DNA from: Psychroserpens burtonensis DSM 12212 | Lineage (GTDB): Bacteria; Bacteroidota; Bacteroidia; Flavobacteriales; Flavobacteriaceae | Length of the DNA: 64,000 nt | Assembly: GCF_000425305.1 (NCBI RefSeq) | Contig: NZ_AUDE01000001.1 | Location: forward strand, 186,001-250,000 | Reading direction: 5' to 3' | Shown here: positions 43,159-52,307 of the stretch, piece by piece | Layout: each line of letters starts with the position of its first letter | Position numbering within the stretch: the stretch's first letter is position 1 | The notes under the pieces: model-generated | Database searches by the model: none | The model's input: only the letters and a program-made list of their open reading frames with translations | Told to the model about the DNA's origin: nothing | Translations under genes and position numbers: made by a program

Positions 43159-43737
43159 ATGAAACCCATAAAAACAATCTTATTAGTAGTCATATTACTA
43201 ACAACAGTTATAGGCTACGCAAATGAAAAAGTAATTGATCTATCGTTAAAAGGAATTACCATATTAAAATTTTCTAATGTTAAAAAAGGCCATCAATACA
43301 AAATTATTGATGACAAGGGTACTATCCTTTTTACTGAAAAAATCAAACGAAATGGCACATTTGTAAAGCGTTTTGATTTTACCGCCTTAAATAATGGTTC
43401 ATACATTCTTGAGTTGGACAAGGATTTTGAAATTATTATAACGCCATTTATTATCCAGTCTAATAACGTGGTCTTTTTAGAAAAAAATGAAAAGGTGATT
43501 TTTAAGCCAGTGGTAAGGACAGAAAATAATCAATTATTAATTTCACACATGTCCTTAGACGAGCAGCCTTTAAAAATTGAGTTGTATTATAATGGAGAGC
43601 GTATTTTTAAAGACCAATTAGTAGGAGATAAGATTTTAAATAAAATCTATAAACTGTCTTCCCAAGAAAAAGGAAGTTACTATTTAAGTATGACTTCAGG
43701 AGGGAGATCGTTTATAAAAAGCTTCGAGTTATTGTAG
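43159..43737 (+). CDS. Exported protein of unknown function
   Basis: 192 residues from ATG 43159; a GTG one codon upstream is less likely. Signal peptide MKPIKTILLVVILLTTVIGYA. The mature protein has two similar beta-sandwich halves, each with a T9SS-like strand pattern (LNNGSYILELDKDFEIIITP and QEKGSYYLSMTSGGRSFIKS). The second resembles sorting-domain ends, but I see no clear type A motif. Divergent from an AraC regulator. Followed by a strong bidirectional terminator. Confidence 0.75.
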   Translation: MKPIKTILLVVILLTTVIGYANEKVIDLSLKGITILKFSNVKKGHQYKIIDDKGTILFTEKIKRNGTFVKRFDFTALNNGSYILELDKDFEIIITPFIIQSNNVVFLEKNEKVIFKPVVRTENNQLLISHMSLDEQPLKIELYYNGERIFKDQLVGDKILNKIYKLSSQEKGSYYLSMTSGGRSFIKSFELL

Positions 43738-43756
43738 ATGTTTAGATTCCATCCCC

Positions 43757-43793
43757 AAAAAAAAGCACTTTCATTTGAAAGTGCTTTTTTTTT
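43757..43793. terminator. Bidirectional terminator between convergent genes
   Basis: 16-bp A8-GCACTTTC/GAAAGTGC-T8 stem with ATTT loop, serving the exported protein (+) and threonine dehydrogenase (-). Confidence 0.9.
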
Positions 43794-43805
43794 ACATTGA
43801 TATGA

Positions 43806-44771
43806 CTAATTTGTTGTTGTAGAATCTTTATATTTATTCCGTAATTGGGTAATCATTTCTTCAGTCATTTTATCGAGATCATAATTATGAGACCAATTCC
43901 AATCGGTTCGTGCTGATGAATCATCAATAGATTTTGGCCAACTATTCGCAATGTTCTGCCTAAAGTCTGGTTTGTACGTGATTTTAAATTCTGGAATATG
44001 TTTTTGTATTGCCTCAGAAATATCTTTTGGAGTAAAACTTAGGGCTGCCAAGTTATATGAAGACCTAATTTTAACAGTATTAGATTCTGCTTGCATGATT
44101 TTAACTGTGGCATTAATGGCATCCTCCATAAACATCATTGGAAGTTGTGTGTTTTCAGATAGGAAACATTCATAATGTTTATTTAGAACAGCCTTGTGGT
44201 ATATTTCTACAGCATAATCTGTTGTGCCTCCTCCAGGCATAGTTTTCCAGCTTATAATTCCAGGATAGCGCAAGCTTCGCACATCAACACCATATTTGTC
44301 ATGGTAATATTCGCACCAGCGTTCACCTACTTGTTTTGTAATCCCATAAACCGTTGTAGGTTCTGCTATTGTATGTTGAGGTGTATTTAAAGCTGGAGTT
44401 GTTGGTCCAAAAACAGCAATACTAGAAGGCCAGAATATTTGTTTAATAAATCCGTCTTTGGCAAGATTTAAAACGTGAAAAATAGAATTTATATTTAAGT
44501 CCCATGCTTTCATTGGGTATTTTTCTCCGGTAGCACTTAACATGGCTGCCATGAGATAAATAGTATCGATTTCATGTTTGTCAATACAAGTTTTTATTGA
44601 GTCATAATCCTGAGCATCAACAATTTCGAAAATACCAGAATTAACTATATGGGTATTATGATATCCAATATCGCTGGCTACAACATTTTCTGGACCATAC
44701 AGTTCTCTTAACTTATACGTGAGCTCAGATCCTATTTGACCTCCAGCACCAATAACTAAAATTCTAGGCAT
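43806..44771 (-). CDS. L-threonine 3-dehydrogenase, GalE-like SDR type
   Basis: 321 residues. Rossmann motif GAGGQIGSE near the N-terminus, LMAAMLSATGEKYP (typical of the short-chain threonine dehydrogenases), WPSSIAVFGP, and the catalytic YGITK pair. Oxidises L-threonine to 2-amino-3-ketobutyrate with NAD+. This epimerase-like form is the one known from cold-adapted flavobacteria. Monocistronic. A related nucleotide-sugar epimerase role is less likely. Confidence 0.87.
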   Translation of the reverse strand: MPRILVIGAGGQIGSELTYKLRELYGPENVVASDIGYHNTHIVNSGIFEIVDAQDYDSIKTCIDKHEIDTIYLMAAMLSATGEKYPMKAWDLNINSIFHVLNLAKDGFIKQIFWPSSIAVFGPTTPALNTPQHTIAEPTTVYGITKQVGERWCEYYHDKYGVDVRSLRYPGIISWKTMPGGGTTDYAVEIYHKAVLNKHYECFLSENTQLPMMFMEDAINATVKIMQAESNTVKIRSSYNLAALSFTPKDISEAIQKHIPEFKITYKPDFRQNIANSWPKSIDDSSARTDWNWSHNYDLDKMTEEMITQLRNKYKDSTTTN

Positions 44772-44923
44772 ATTATATTATTTATTCTTACCGTCAAAAA
44801 TAAAGAGAATAAAAGCAGTAAAAAACTTATATACGTAAAATTATGGCCTCTTTATTTTTTGTTAATTGCATTTAACATATATTGGCTTTGCTTATCTTTA
44901 CTTCAAATTGAATTTTACTAATT

Positions 44924-45448
44924 ATGCGCATAGTATTACTAGCTTTTCTAAGTTTTTGTTTTTCAATTACAAGTTGTAAAAGTGATAAAGTTTCCGAAGT
45001 TATAATTGAAACACAAGAGCAACTAGAGGCAAGAACTATTTCTCAAAAAGATATTGAATCTATACGCTATGACGATTTTGGGTTAAGCCCAGATTCTCAA
45101 AAGGCAGCAAATGATTGGCAAAAATTCCAAGAATTAAATACTCAAATAGAGGTATTGAAAAAAGGAGATTTAGCTTATTTTTCTGGTGATCCTTTAATTA
45201 TCAAAACATTAATGCAAGAACTAAGAACAGAAATACCTAAGACGCTTCAAACCAATGAGATTTCTGCTAGAATTACGGCGTTAGACACAAAAACACAAAA
45301 ATTAAATAGTCTTCTAAGACTTGCAAATATTAATAAAGAAGAAAAAATAAATGTTATAAAGGAGTTTTTGACTACAATTTCGAACCTTAATCTACAAATA
45401 AATAAAAAGTTTGAATTTGAGAATAACGATGTTATTAAACCTGAATAG
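44924..45448 (+). CDS. Lipoprotein of unknown function
   Basis: 174 residues. Lipobox SITSC (about Cys18) followed by KSDK. The mature part is nearly all helical with several Leu-rich coiled segments (QKAANDWQKFQELNTQIEVL ... LNSLLRLANINKEEK). It precedes the M13 peptidase on the same strand with a 113-base gap that could hold a promoter. No family recognised. Confidence 0.75.
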   Translation: MRIVLLAFLSFCFSITSCKSDKVSEVIIETQEQLEARTISQKDIESIRYDDFGLSPDSQKAANDWQKFQELNTQIEVLKKGDLAYFSGDPLIIKTLMQELRTEIPKTLQTNEISARITALDTKTQKLNSLLRLANINKEEKINVIKEFLTTISNLNLQINKKFEFENNDVIKPE

Positions 45449-45561
45449 ACAGCTATTTTAACGTATTAGACTCTTAATGTTTTGTTAATATGTAACAAAT
45501 TAGGCGTTAATGCTTCTAATTATTAATTAATTTTATTCGAACTTAAATTACTAAGCACATT

Positions 45562-47625
45562 ATGAAAACCAATATTAAAAGTATTTTGGTGGTTTCTGTA
45601 TTAGGCCTTTTTGCATTTTCAGGATGTAAGGAAGACCCTAAAGCGGATACTGCGATGGTTGAGAAAATTCCTGGAATTAACCTCGACAACATGGACACAA
45701 CGGTGAGTCCAAAAGATGATTTCTATAATTACGTTAATGGGAATTGGGCAAAAACAACAAGCATTCCTGACGATGAGACAAGATGGGGAGGATTTGGAGT
45801 ATTACGTAAAGACACTAGGCAAGATGTTCTAGGGATTATGAATACTTCAAAAGAGCTTGGAAAGTATGAAGAAGGTACAGATCAAAAAAAGGCACTTCTG
45901 ATATTTGAAACTGAACTAGATACAGTTGCTAGAAACAAAGCGGGTATCACTCCATTACAACCTTTATTAGATAAGATTGATGGTATTTCAGACCTTAATG
46001 ATATGCAAACTGTTTATGCAACTACAATTGGTGTTTCAGCTCCTTTTGTTGGAATTGGTGCTAATGCCGATTTAAATAACAGCAGCATGAATGTGGCGTG
46101 GGTTTACCCTTCTGGATTAGGATTACAGCGGGATTATTATTTAGATCAAGATACAAAGTCAAAAGAAATAAGAGAGCAGTACAAGGCTCATGTTTCTAGA
46201 ATGTTACAATTTATCAATTATAGTAAAGAGGATGCAGATGACGCGGCTAAAAAGATTTTAGCAATGGAGACACAGTTAGCTGAGCCTAGACTAGACAAGG
46301 TCGCTATGAGAGACGCACGTAATTATAATAATCCAACGTCATTGGAGGACGTACAAAAAATGGCTCCTGCTCTTAATTGGAGTAAAATGATTAAAGATTT
46401 AGGGATAACAGCAGAAATGGAAACTCTAAACGTTATGCAGCCAAAGTACATGGCTGCAATGAATGATTTTTTAATATCCACAGCTATTGACGATGTCAAA
46501 ACTTTGATTGATTGGAGTACGATTAACAGTGCGTCAGGATTTTTAACTACAGAAATTGAAAAAGCAAACTGGGAATTTTACGGTAAAACCCTAAACGGTT
46601 CTATAAAAATGCTTCCAGCAGATGAGCGTGCACTTGGGACTGTAGATGGTGCAGTTGGAGAAGCTATTGGTAAATTATATGTAGATGCTAAGTTTCCACC
46701 AGAAGCTAAGGCGAAAGCAGAAAAGATGATTGCTAACGTGATTACGGCGTTTCAAAATAGAATCCAGAATTTAGAGTGGATGACTGAGGATACAAAGAAA
46801 AAAGCTGTTGAAAAATTAGATAAGTTCACAGTAAAAATAGCCTATCCAGATGAGTGGGAAGATTACTCAAAAATGATGGTGAAAGAAGGTAATACATATG
46901 TTGAGAATATGATGGCTGTTGGAAAATGGTCAAGTGATAAAAATTTGTCTGAAATTGGACAACCTGTTGATAAATCAGAATGGGGAATGCCACCACAAAT
47001 GGTAAATGCTTATTTTAATCCGTTAAACAATGAGATTGTTTTTCCAGCTGCAATTTTACAACCACCGTTTTATAATTATACTGCTGATGAAGCAGTGAAT
47101 TATGGAGGAATAGGTGCTGTAATTGGTCATGAAATTTCTCATGCTTTTGATGATTCTGGAGCTCGTTTTGATGGCGATGGAAATTTAAAAAACTGGTGGA
47201 CAGATTTGGATCTTGAAGAGTTTACAAAACGTGGAGATGCTTTAGCAGAACAATACAGTGCGATTGAAGTCATGGATAGTGTTACAATCAACGGTAAGTT
47301 TACTTTAGGTGAAAATATTGGAGATCTTGGTGGCGTACTTGGAGCTTATGACGGATTACAACTTTACTACAAAGAAAACGGAAGACCAGAAAATATTGAC
47401 GGTTTTACGCCAGAGCAACGTTTCTTTATGTCTTGGGCTACGGTTTGGAGAACATTAACTAGAGAAGACGCATTGAGAACACAAATCAAAACAGATCCTC
47501 ACTCTCCAGGAATTCAAAGAGCAACACAACCGCTTAAAAATATAGATGCATTTTATGAAGCATTTGATATTAAAGAAGGTGATAAAATGTGGTTAGCTCC
47601 CGAAGAGCGTGTTAGAATTTGGTAA
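45562..47625 (+). CDS. M13-family metallopeptidase (PepO/neprilysin-like) lipoprotein
   Basis: 687 residues. Lipoprotein signal ending FSGC. N-terminal M13 domain begins DDFYNYVNGNWAKTTSIPDD. The zinc site is H523-E-I-S-H527 (IGHEISHAFDDSGARFD) with Glu584 in GENIGDLGGV. C-terminal W after RIW matches the family's terminal CxxW region without the Cys. Degrades peptides at the cell envelope. Followed by a terminator. Confidence 0.95.
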   Translation: MKTNIKSILVVSVLGLFAFSGCKEDPKADTAMVEKIPGINLDNMDTTVSPKDDFYNYVNGNWAKTTSIPDDETRWGGFGVLRKDTRQDVLGIMNTSKELGKYEEGTDQKKALLIFETELDTVARNKAGITPLQPLLDKIDGISDLNDMQTVYATTIGVSAPFVGIGANADLNNSSMNVAWVYPSGLGLQRDYYLDQDTKSKEIREQYKAHVSRMLQFINYSKEDADDAAKKILAMETQLAEPRLDKVAMRDARNYNNPTSLEDVQKMAPALNWSKMIKDLGITAEMETLNVMQPKYMAAMNDFLISTAIDDVKTLIDWSTINSASGFLTTEIEKANWEFYGKTLNGSIKMLPADERALGTVDGAVGEAIGKLYVDAKFPPEAKAKAEKMIANVITAFQNRIQNLEWMTEDTKKKAVEKLDKFTVKIAYPDEWEDYSKMMVKEGNTYVENMMAVGKWSSDKNLSEIGQPVDKSEWGMPPQMVNAYFNPLNNEIVFPAAILQPPFYNYTADEAVNYGGIGAVIGHEISHAFDDSGARFDGDGNLKNWWTDLDLEEFTKRGDALAEQYSAIEVMDSVTINGKFTLGENIGDLGGVLGAYDGLQLYYKENGRPENIDGFTPEQRFFMSWATVWRTLTREDALRTQIKTDPHSPGIQRATQPLKNIDAFYEAFDIKEGDKMWLAPEERVRIW

Positions 47626-47647
47626 CATATGGCATTGACATAAATTA

Positions 47648-47675
47648 AAATGCACCCGATTGGGTGCATTTTTTT
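47648..47675 (+). terminator. Terminator of the M13 peptidase gene
   Basis: Stem AAATGCACCC/GGGTGCATTT with GATT loop, then T run. Confidence 0.88.
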
Positions 47676-47717
47676 ATTCCGAAGAAAAAACAATACCTAT
47701 TTAATTTAAAAATGTGT

Positions 47718-48416
47718 TTACTCCTTCGTTGCTTCTTTTACTTTTCTAGCTTCTAGTGCTTCCATACTTAATTGTGCCACATTAAAATTAGGATCCATAG
47801 TCACTGCTTCGTTAAGCAAAGCAATGGCTTGATCTAAATTATCTTTTTGGTTCATATTAAATACAATTAAAGCTTTCATATACGTTAATGCACCTTTAAG
47901 AGAGACTTCATAGGGTTGTTGAGATTCGTAATACGCACGTTTCATTTCTGGTTTTACATTAGTCAAACCATAATCTACTTTTGCTTTTGCACTACCAAAA
48001 TCTTGTAATTGGGTTTTTAAGTCTGCAATTTCATAAGCGACATATGAATTTGCTCGCCTCTTAAACAACTCCTCATAAAATTCTACAGCGAGTTCAGGTT
48101 GATTCATCGCTTTTAATGCGATGGCTTTAACTTCTGTATTCATGTCTGAGTCTGATACGTTTTTTTCTATACCAATTGTATTTAATGCTTCAAGATTTCT
48201 GCCCTCTGTGACATAAACATAAGCGAGTGTGTCTGATCTTTGTTGGCTTGGCTGGATCACGTTGAGGTGTGTCATTGCGTTAATAACACCTTGAACATCA
48301 CCTTGATCTTTCATCTCTTTGTAATAAGATTCAAAGTGTTTTAAAAGTTCAGATTTGGTTTGTGCAGTGACATTAAATGTCGTTACAACTGCTAAAAGGA
48401 AAATAAGTTTTTTCAT
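47718..48416 (-). CDS. Exported TPR-like protein
   Basis: 232 residues. Signal peptide MKKLIFLLAVVTTFNVTAQ. Helical repeats of TPR type (TLAYVYVTEGRNLEALNTIG, AIALKAMNQPELAVEFYEEL, LDQAIALLNEAVTMDPNFNV). Likely a periplasmic scaffold; partner unknown. Ends close to a convergent terminator. Confidence 0.82.
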   Translation of the reverse strand: MKKLIFLLAVVTTFNVTAQTKSELLKHFESYYKEMKDQGDVQGVINAMTHLNVIQPSQQRSDTLAYVYVTEGRNLEALNTIGIEKNVSDSDMNTEVKAIALKAMNQPELAVEFYEELFKRRANSYVAYEIADLKTQLQDFGSAKAKVDYGLTNVKPEMKRAYYESQQPYEVSLKGALTYMKALIVFNMNQKDNLDQAIALLNEAVTMDPNFNVAQLSMEALEARKVKEATKE

Positions 48417-48486
48417 TGTTTTTATTAATTAATTGCGCCAAAACTAAAAAATTATCTGGTATTTGTTCTTAAAAATCTGCTAATTA

Positions 48487-49293
48487 TTAAAGTTTTATTT
48501 GAAAGTTATAGTTTAAATCGTGTATCAATTTTCGAGAATCTATAATTTTACCTGTACTAATTGAGTCGTTATCAAATTCAGGGATTACTAGTCCTGTCAA
48601 TTGACATGCCTTTGTATAGAATTCCTTTTTGTTGAGTTTAGTGCTGTTAGACGCATTGAAAACCGCGTTCCAAATATTGTTTTCTATAATTGAAATGATA
48701 ATTGCAATACAATCATTTCTATGTATTAAATTAACGGGAGCCTCAGGGTTTTTAATATTACTTTTTCCAGAGAGATACGTTGCTGGATGACGTTTTGGGC
48801 CATATAAACCGCTAAAACGTAAAATTGTGGTTTTGAATTTTTTGTTTCTTTGAAATAGGGCCTCAACCGCAATTAATTGCTTTGGCGCACTAGCTTTTGA
48901 AGTCGGAGAATTTTCGGTAATTACAGGAAAGTTCTCTTCATCCTCATATACGGAAGTAGAACCAATAAACACTACGTTTTCTATGGAAGAATTTTCGATA
49001 TAATTTACAAAAGACTCCATTTTTTTAACGTAATCACTTTCCGGATTTTTTCTCAAACCGGGTGGGATATTCACAATAAGTATTTGACACTCCTTAAGAC
49101 AAGATTTGAGGTTTCCGACAATACCTTCCGAAGTAAATTGAATTAAAAATGGAATAATTTGTACCGCTTCCAGTGCTGATAATTTGGCCTTTGAAGTTGT
49201 GGATCCATGCACTTCATAGTTGCGTTTTATTAATTTTTTTGCTAATGGGAATCCCAACCAACCACAACCAATGACAGAAATTTTAGGTTTCAA
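48487..49293 (-). CDS. NAD(P)-binding epimerase-like protein (YeeZ-like)
   Basis: 268 residues. Rossmann start IGCGWLGFPLAKKLIKRNYE, then VFIGSTSVYEDEE and LRFSGLYGPKRHP. The SDR catalytic Tyr-x3-Lys is not in its usual place, so it may be an atypical short-chain reductase. Monocistronic on the minus strand. Confidence 0.85.
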   Translation of the reverse strand: MKPKISVIGCGWLGFPLAKKLIKRNYEVHGSTTSKAKLSALEAVQIIPFLIQFTSEGIVGNLKSCLKECQILIVNIPPGLRKNPESDYVKKMESFVNYIENSSIENVVFIGSTSVYEDEENFPVITENSPTSKASAPKQLIAVEALFQRNKKFKTTILRFSGLYGPKRHPATYLSGKSNIKNPEAPVNLIHRNDCIAIIISIIENNIWNAVFNASNSTKLNKKEFYTKACQLTGLVIPEFDNDSISTGKIIDSRKLIHDLNYNFQIKL

Positions 49294-49404
49294 TAGTGTT
49301 ATTTTTTAGTGAATTCAAATTTACGAATTATTGAACGGATTATTGTACTGGTATAATTGGCTAATTTTTAGTAACTTTAAGTTCACGCAAAAAAAACATG
49401 GGTT

Positions 49405-49872
49405 ATGGGTATTAAAAGTTTTCAAGGAGCCAGAAGGCAACAGCAAAATACGACAGAGGTTAACGCATTTAGGGTCTGTGACTTTATGTCTCGTGATTTA
49501 ATTACGTTTAGGCCTGAGCAATCGGTTGAGGAAGTCATTCAATCTCTTTTAAAAAATAAAATTTCTGGAGGACCTGTTGTGAACTCCAATAATGAATTGG
49601 TTGGAATAATTTCTGAAGGTGATTGCTTAAAGGACATTAGTGAAAGTCGCTATCATAATATGCCAATGGAGCAACATACTGTTGAAAGTAGAATGGCAAA
49701 AAATGTTGAAACTATTGATGGTAATATGAATGTTTTTGATGCAGCCAATAAGTTTCTAGAGTCTAAAATTAGACGTTTTCCTATCGTTGAAAATGGAAAG
49801 TTGGTTGGGCAAATTAGTCAGAAAGATATTTTAATAGCTGCTCTAGATTTGAAAGGGCAGAGTTGGAGGTAG
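49405..49872 (+). CDS. CBS-domain protein
   Basis: 155 residues with a tandem CBS pair (Bateman module): VCDFMSRDLITFRPEQSVEE ... GGPVVNSNNELVGIISEGD and VESRMAKNVETIDGNMNVFD ... FPIVENGKLVGQISQKDI. Binds adenine nucleotides in related proteins; target unknown. Convergent with the GIDE-like gene 5 bases downstream. Confidence 0.92.
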   Translation: MGIKSFQGARRQQQNTTEVNAFRVCDFMSRDLITFRPEQSVEEVIQSLLKNKISGGPVVNSNNELVGIISEGDCLKDISESRYHNMPMEQHTVESRMAKNVETIDGNMNVFDAANKFLESKIRRFPIVENGKLVGQISQKDILIAALDLKGQSWR

Positions 49873-49877
49873 AGGTT

Positions 49878-50483
49878 TTATCTGCGGTTTCTATTAGGTA
49901 GCATCTCTGGTAAATCTGTAATAATTAGTTTTTGTTTACCCTCACTTTCTAATGTTGCAATTTTAGAATATGGATATTCTAGAAATGGCTCACTTAGTGA
50001 TTTCCATTTCGCAATTCCTGCAACTGTGATGCGCTCACCAATTTCTATGATACCTTCTTCGTAGCGCAAGGTTTTATTAAACCCAAAGTACGTTTCAGGT
50101 TCTATATTATAGCGTTTTAATAACGCAACAAATCTTGGAGTAGAATCATTAAACGTACCCGAAGATTGGCTTTTATCTGTAACCAAATGACAGATATAAT
50201 TTCTAGGATAGTCCTTTGGTTGTATAATTACAAAGTCACCATTAGTATCTACAAAGAAGGCTTGAAATTTTTCTTCGGAAACTATGGTTTTCCAATGTGA
50301 ACTCTTACCGTTACTTACTTTTTTCTGAATTTTCATTTGATAAAACACACACGTTCTGCCAGAATAAGGCGCTATCAAAGGGGCTTCAACATGAAGGGCT
50401 TTACCACTTACTTTTGAAAGTTCATTTGTTTTTAAGCTGGAGGTTGATTTTTGATAAGGTTCGAATGATGACTTGTTTCCCAT
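49878..50483 (-). CDS. GIDE/MULAN-like domain protein, probably lacking its membrane segment through a frameshift
   Basis: 201 residues from the ATG at 50483. SKVSGKALHVEAPLIAPYSG and RTCVFYQMKIQKK are typical of the GIDE domain of bacterial homologues of mitochondrial E3 ligase MULAN, which normally follow an N-terminal membrane helix. No RING finger is present. The helix is encoded just upstream in another frame (50422-50556). Joining the frames near the GGGAAA run at 50476-50481 would give one protein of about 226 residues. Either a frameshift mutation or error, or two separate products. Confidence 0.7.
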   Translation of the reverse strand: MGNKSSFEPYQKSTSSLKTNELSKVSGKALHVEAPLIAPYSGRTCVFYQMKIQKKVSNGKSSHWKTIVSEEKFQAFFVDTNGDFVIIQPKDYPRNYICHLVTDKSQSSGTFNDSTPRFVALLKRYNIEPETYFGFNKTLRYEEGIIEIGERITVAGIAKWKSLSEPFLEYPYSKIATLESEGKQKLIITDLPEMLPNRNRR

Positions 50484-50556
50484 TATAATAATAGATTAAG
50501 AATCCAATAATAGCGACTGCACAAACAATGAGAATTACAATAATAGGAGTTATCAT
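50422..50556 (-). CDS. Membrane-helix ORF overlapping the GIDE-like gene
   Basis: 44 codons from ATG 50556. It is almost entirely one transmembrane helix (MITPIIVILIVCAVAIIGFL) then YYYNGKQ. It overlaps the GIDE-like frame by 62 bases, one frame off. Most likely the displaced N-terminus of that protein rather than a gene of its own. Confidence 0.4.
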   Translation of the reverse strand: MITPIIVILIVCAVAIIGFLIYYYNGKQVIIRTLSKINLQLKNK

Positions 50557-50603
50557 AGTTATTATAAACTATAAGTCCTATAAGCGATTAAAATGTTACC
50601 GTT

Positions 50604-50954
50604 TTATCTTTCTCTCTTGACTAGAGCATAGTAATCACCTTCTAGAGGTAAATACCCTTGATCATAAACAAAATAATACACTGTACCAGCTTTGGTCGTA
50701 TAGATACTAGTGAAGTAATTAAAGTCAAATCCTTTTTCTACTAATCGTGCTCTAGAAATTTTTTTCTTTTGGTCTGGATTGAGCTCTTCGAGAATGCGAT
50801 AGTTTTTCCGGAGTCGGTTATTAGTGTTTCTAATGAGGTTTTTATTGTCCTTATTAATGTTATTATTGAAAGCGTTTCGGCACCCATCACTGCAGAATTT
50901 TTTGTCGATTCTGCCAACTATTTTATCACCACATTCTGGACATTCTTTTTGCAT
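50604..50954 (-). CDS. Zinc-ribbon protein of unknown function
   Basis: 116 residues. N-terminal four-Cys zinc ribbon: C-P-E-C-G-D then FCSDGCRNAF. A basic helical middle (NTNNRLRKNYRILEELNPDQ) and a C-terminal part with FDFNYFTSIYTTKAGTVYYF follow. Common in flavobacteria as a hypothetical protein; could bind nucleic acid. Its start is 35 bases from the stop of the next upstream gene, so possibly cotranscribed. Confidence 0.82.
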   Translation of the reverse strand: MQKECPECGDKIVGRIDKKFCSDGCRNAFNNNINKDNKNLIRNTNNRLRKNYRILEELNPDQKKKISRARLVEKGFDFNYFTSIYTTKAGTVYYFVYDQGYLPLEGDYYALVKRER

Positions 50955-50989
50955 AATTTGATTTGCTTGTTCTTACAAGATATAAATTA

Positions 50990-51634
50990 TTATAACGACT
51001 GGGTAATAACAAGTGTATTGACCCTATTTATTTTATCGTAGACCTCTACTTTATAAACTTTTGATTTCAAAAATGCGATCACTTTTTTTAAGTTTTGACT
51101 CTTCTCTTTTTCTAAAGACCCATTAAATAAGATAACACCATTGCTAGATTTTGATTTGATAATAGCCTCCCAAAACGAGAGCTCTAAAAATTGTTTTGGG
51201 ACATCAATATCAATAAATAAATCAATGATAATAAGATCAAATTGTTGCGTGTTTTGATTGATATATTGAAGTGCATCTTGGCAAATTATTTTTAATTTTG
51301 AATTGTTTTCTAGTCCAAATTCAGTTTTAGCAATATCAATTATTACAGGATCAATATCTACTGCAGTAACATGTTTTTGGAAGTTGAAATCATCTCGAAG
51401 TGTATGGATGACACTTCCACCACCAAGCCCTAAAAGTAATATTGAATTCACCTTTTTAAGATCAATTTTATCTAAACCAAATTTTAAAATTAGTTGTAAA
51501 GCACCATAACTATAGTTCGCGTTTTTAGTATTGAGGTGTTTTTTACCGTTTTTGGTTGTGATTTCTAGTGGACCACTAAATGTGGATATTACGGTTTTTG
51601 TTATGGGGTATATATAGCTTAGAGGTCTTGTCAT
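50990..51634 (-). CDS. Spermidine synthase-like methyltransferase-fold protein
   Basis: 214 residues. SAM-type Rossmann core: LLLGLGGGSVIHTLRDDF, TAVDIDPVIIDIAKTEFGL, FDLIIIDLFIDIDVP. Lacks the N-terminal beta domain of true spermidine synthase, so it may be a SpeE-like methyltransferase-fold protein without aminopropyl transfer. Function uncertain. The 250 bases between it and ssb show no clear feature. Confidence 0.82.
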   Translation of the reverse strand: MTRPLSYIYPITKTVISTFSGPLEITTKNGKKHLNTKNANYSYGALQLILKFGLDKIDLKKVNSILLLGLGGGSVIHTLRDDFNFQKHVTAVDIDPVIIDIAKTEFGLENNSKLKIICQDALQYINQNTQQFDLIIIDLFIDIDVPKQFLELSFWEAIIKSKSSNGVILFNGSLEKEKSQNLKKVIAFLKSKVYKVEVYDKINRVNTLVITQSL

Positions 51635-51884
51635 TGTTCACAAAGATACGAAATACTAATTCAAAATATAAACAACAACAAACGACAACAAGCATTTACA
51701 AACGAATTTAAATAGGTAACTACCGACTAACACTTGCAACCCATCGCATATTTGCACTGTTGAATGATTGCAGTCAAATTTAAGACGATTAGAAATGACT
51801 ACTTGAGATTCATCACGACGTAAAAAGATTCTGAAATACATTCAGAACAAAGCATTAACTGTTTAACATTAAAATTTAGAACAC

Positions 51885-52217
51885 ATGAACACATTAAGAA
51901 ACAAAGTACAGTTGATTGGAAGATTAGGACAAGATCCAGAAATCATTAATTTTTCCGATGGAAACAAAATGGCAAAATTCTCTTTAGCTACAGATGACAG
52001 CTACAAAGACAAAGAAGGTAACAAAGTAGAGCGTGCCTATTGGCATAATATTGTTGTGCGAGGCGGACTTGTAAAAGTTGTAGAAGAATACATTACAAAA
52101 GGTAAAGAAATTGCTATAGAAGGCAAATTAACAAACCGCTCTTGGGATGATAAAGAAGGGACGAAGCGTTACACCACAGAAATTATTTGTAACGAATTAT
52201 TGATGTTGGGTAAATAG
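51885..52217 (+). CDS. ssb: Single-stranded DNA-binding protein
   Basis: 110 residues, an OB fold (NKVQLIGRLGQDPEIINFSD, AKFSLATDDSYKDKEGNKVE, YWHNIVVRGGLVKVVEEYIT, KEIAIEGKLTNRSWDD). It lacks the usual acidic C-terminal tail (ends ICNELLMLGK), typical of the short flavobacterial SSB paralogue. The replication SSB with the tail may be encoded elsewhere. Own terminator follows. Confidence 0.94.
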   Translation: MNTLRNKVQLIGRLGQDPEIINFSDGNKMAKFSLATDDSYKDKEGNKVERAYWHNIVVRGGLVKVVEEYITKGKEIAIEGKLTNRSWDDKEGTKRYTTEIICNELLMLGK

Positions 52218-52244
52218 GAAATTAAAAATATTCAAAATAAAGGA

Positions 52245-52269
52245 GGCTTCCATTGTGGAAGCCTTTTTT
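52245..52269 (+). terminator. Terminator of ssb
   Basis: Stem GGCTTCCA/TGGAAGCC, 3-base loop, six T. Confidence 0.88.
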
Positions 52270-52307
52270 ACATATTGAGTGCTAGTTTAAAACTGTGGAA
52301 AATTCTC

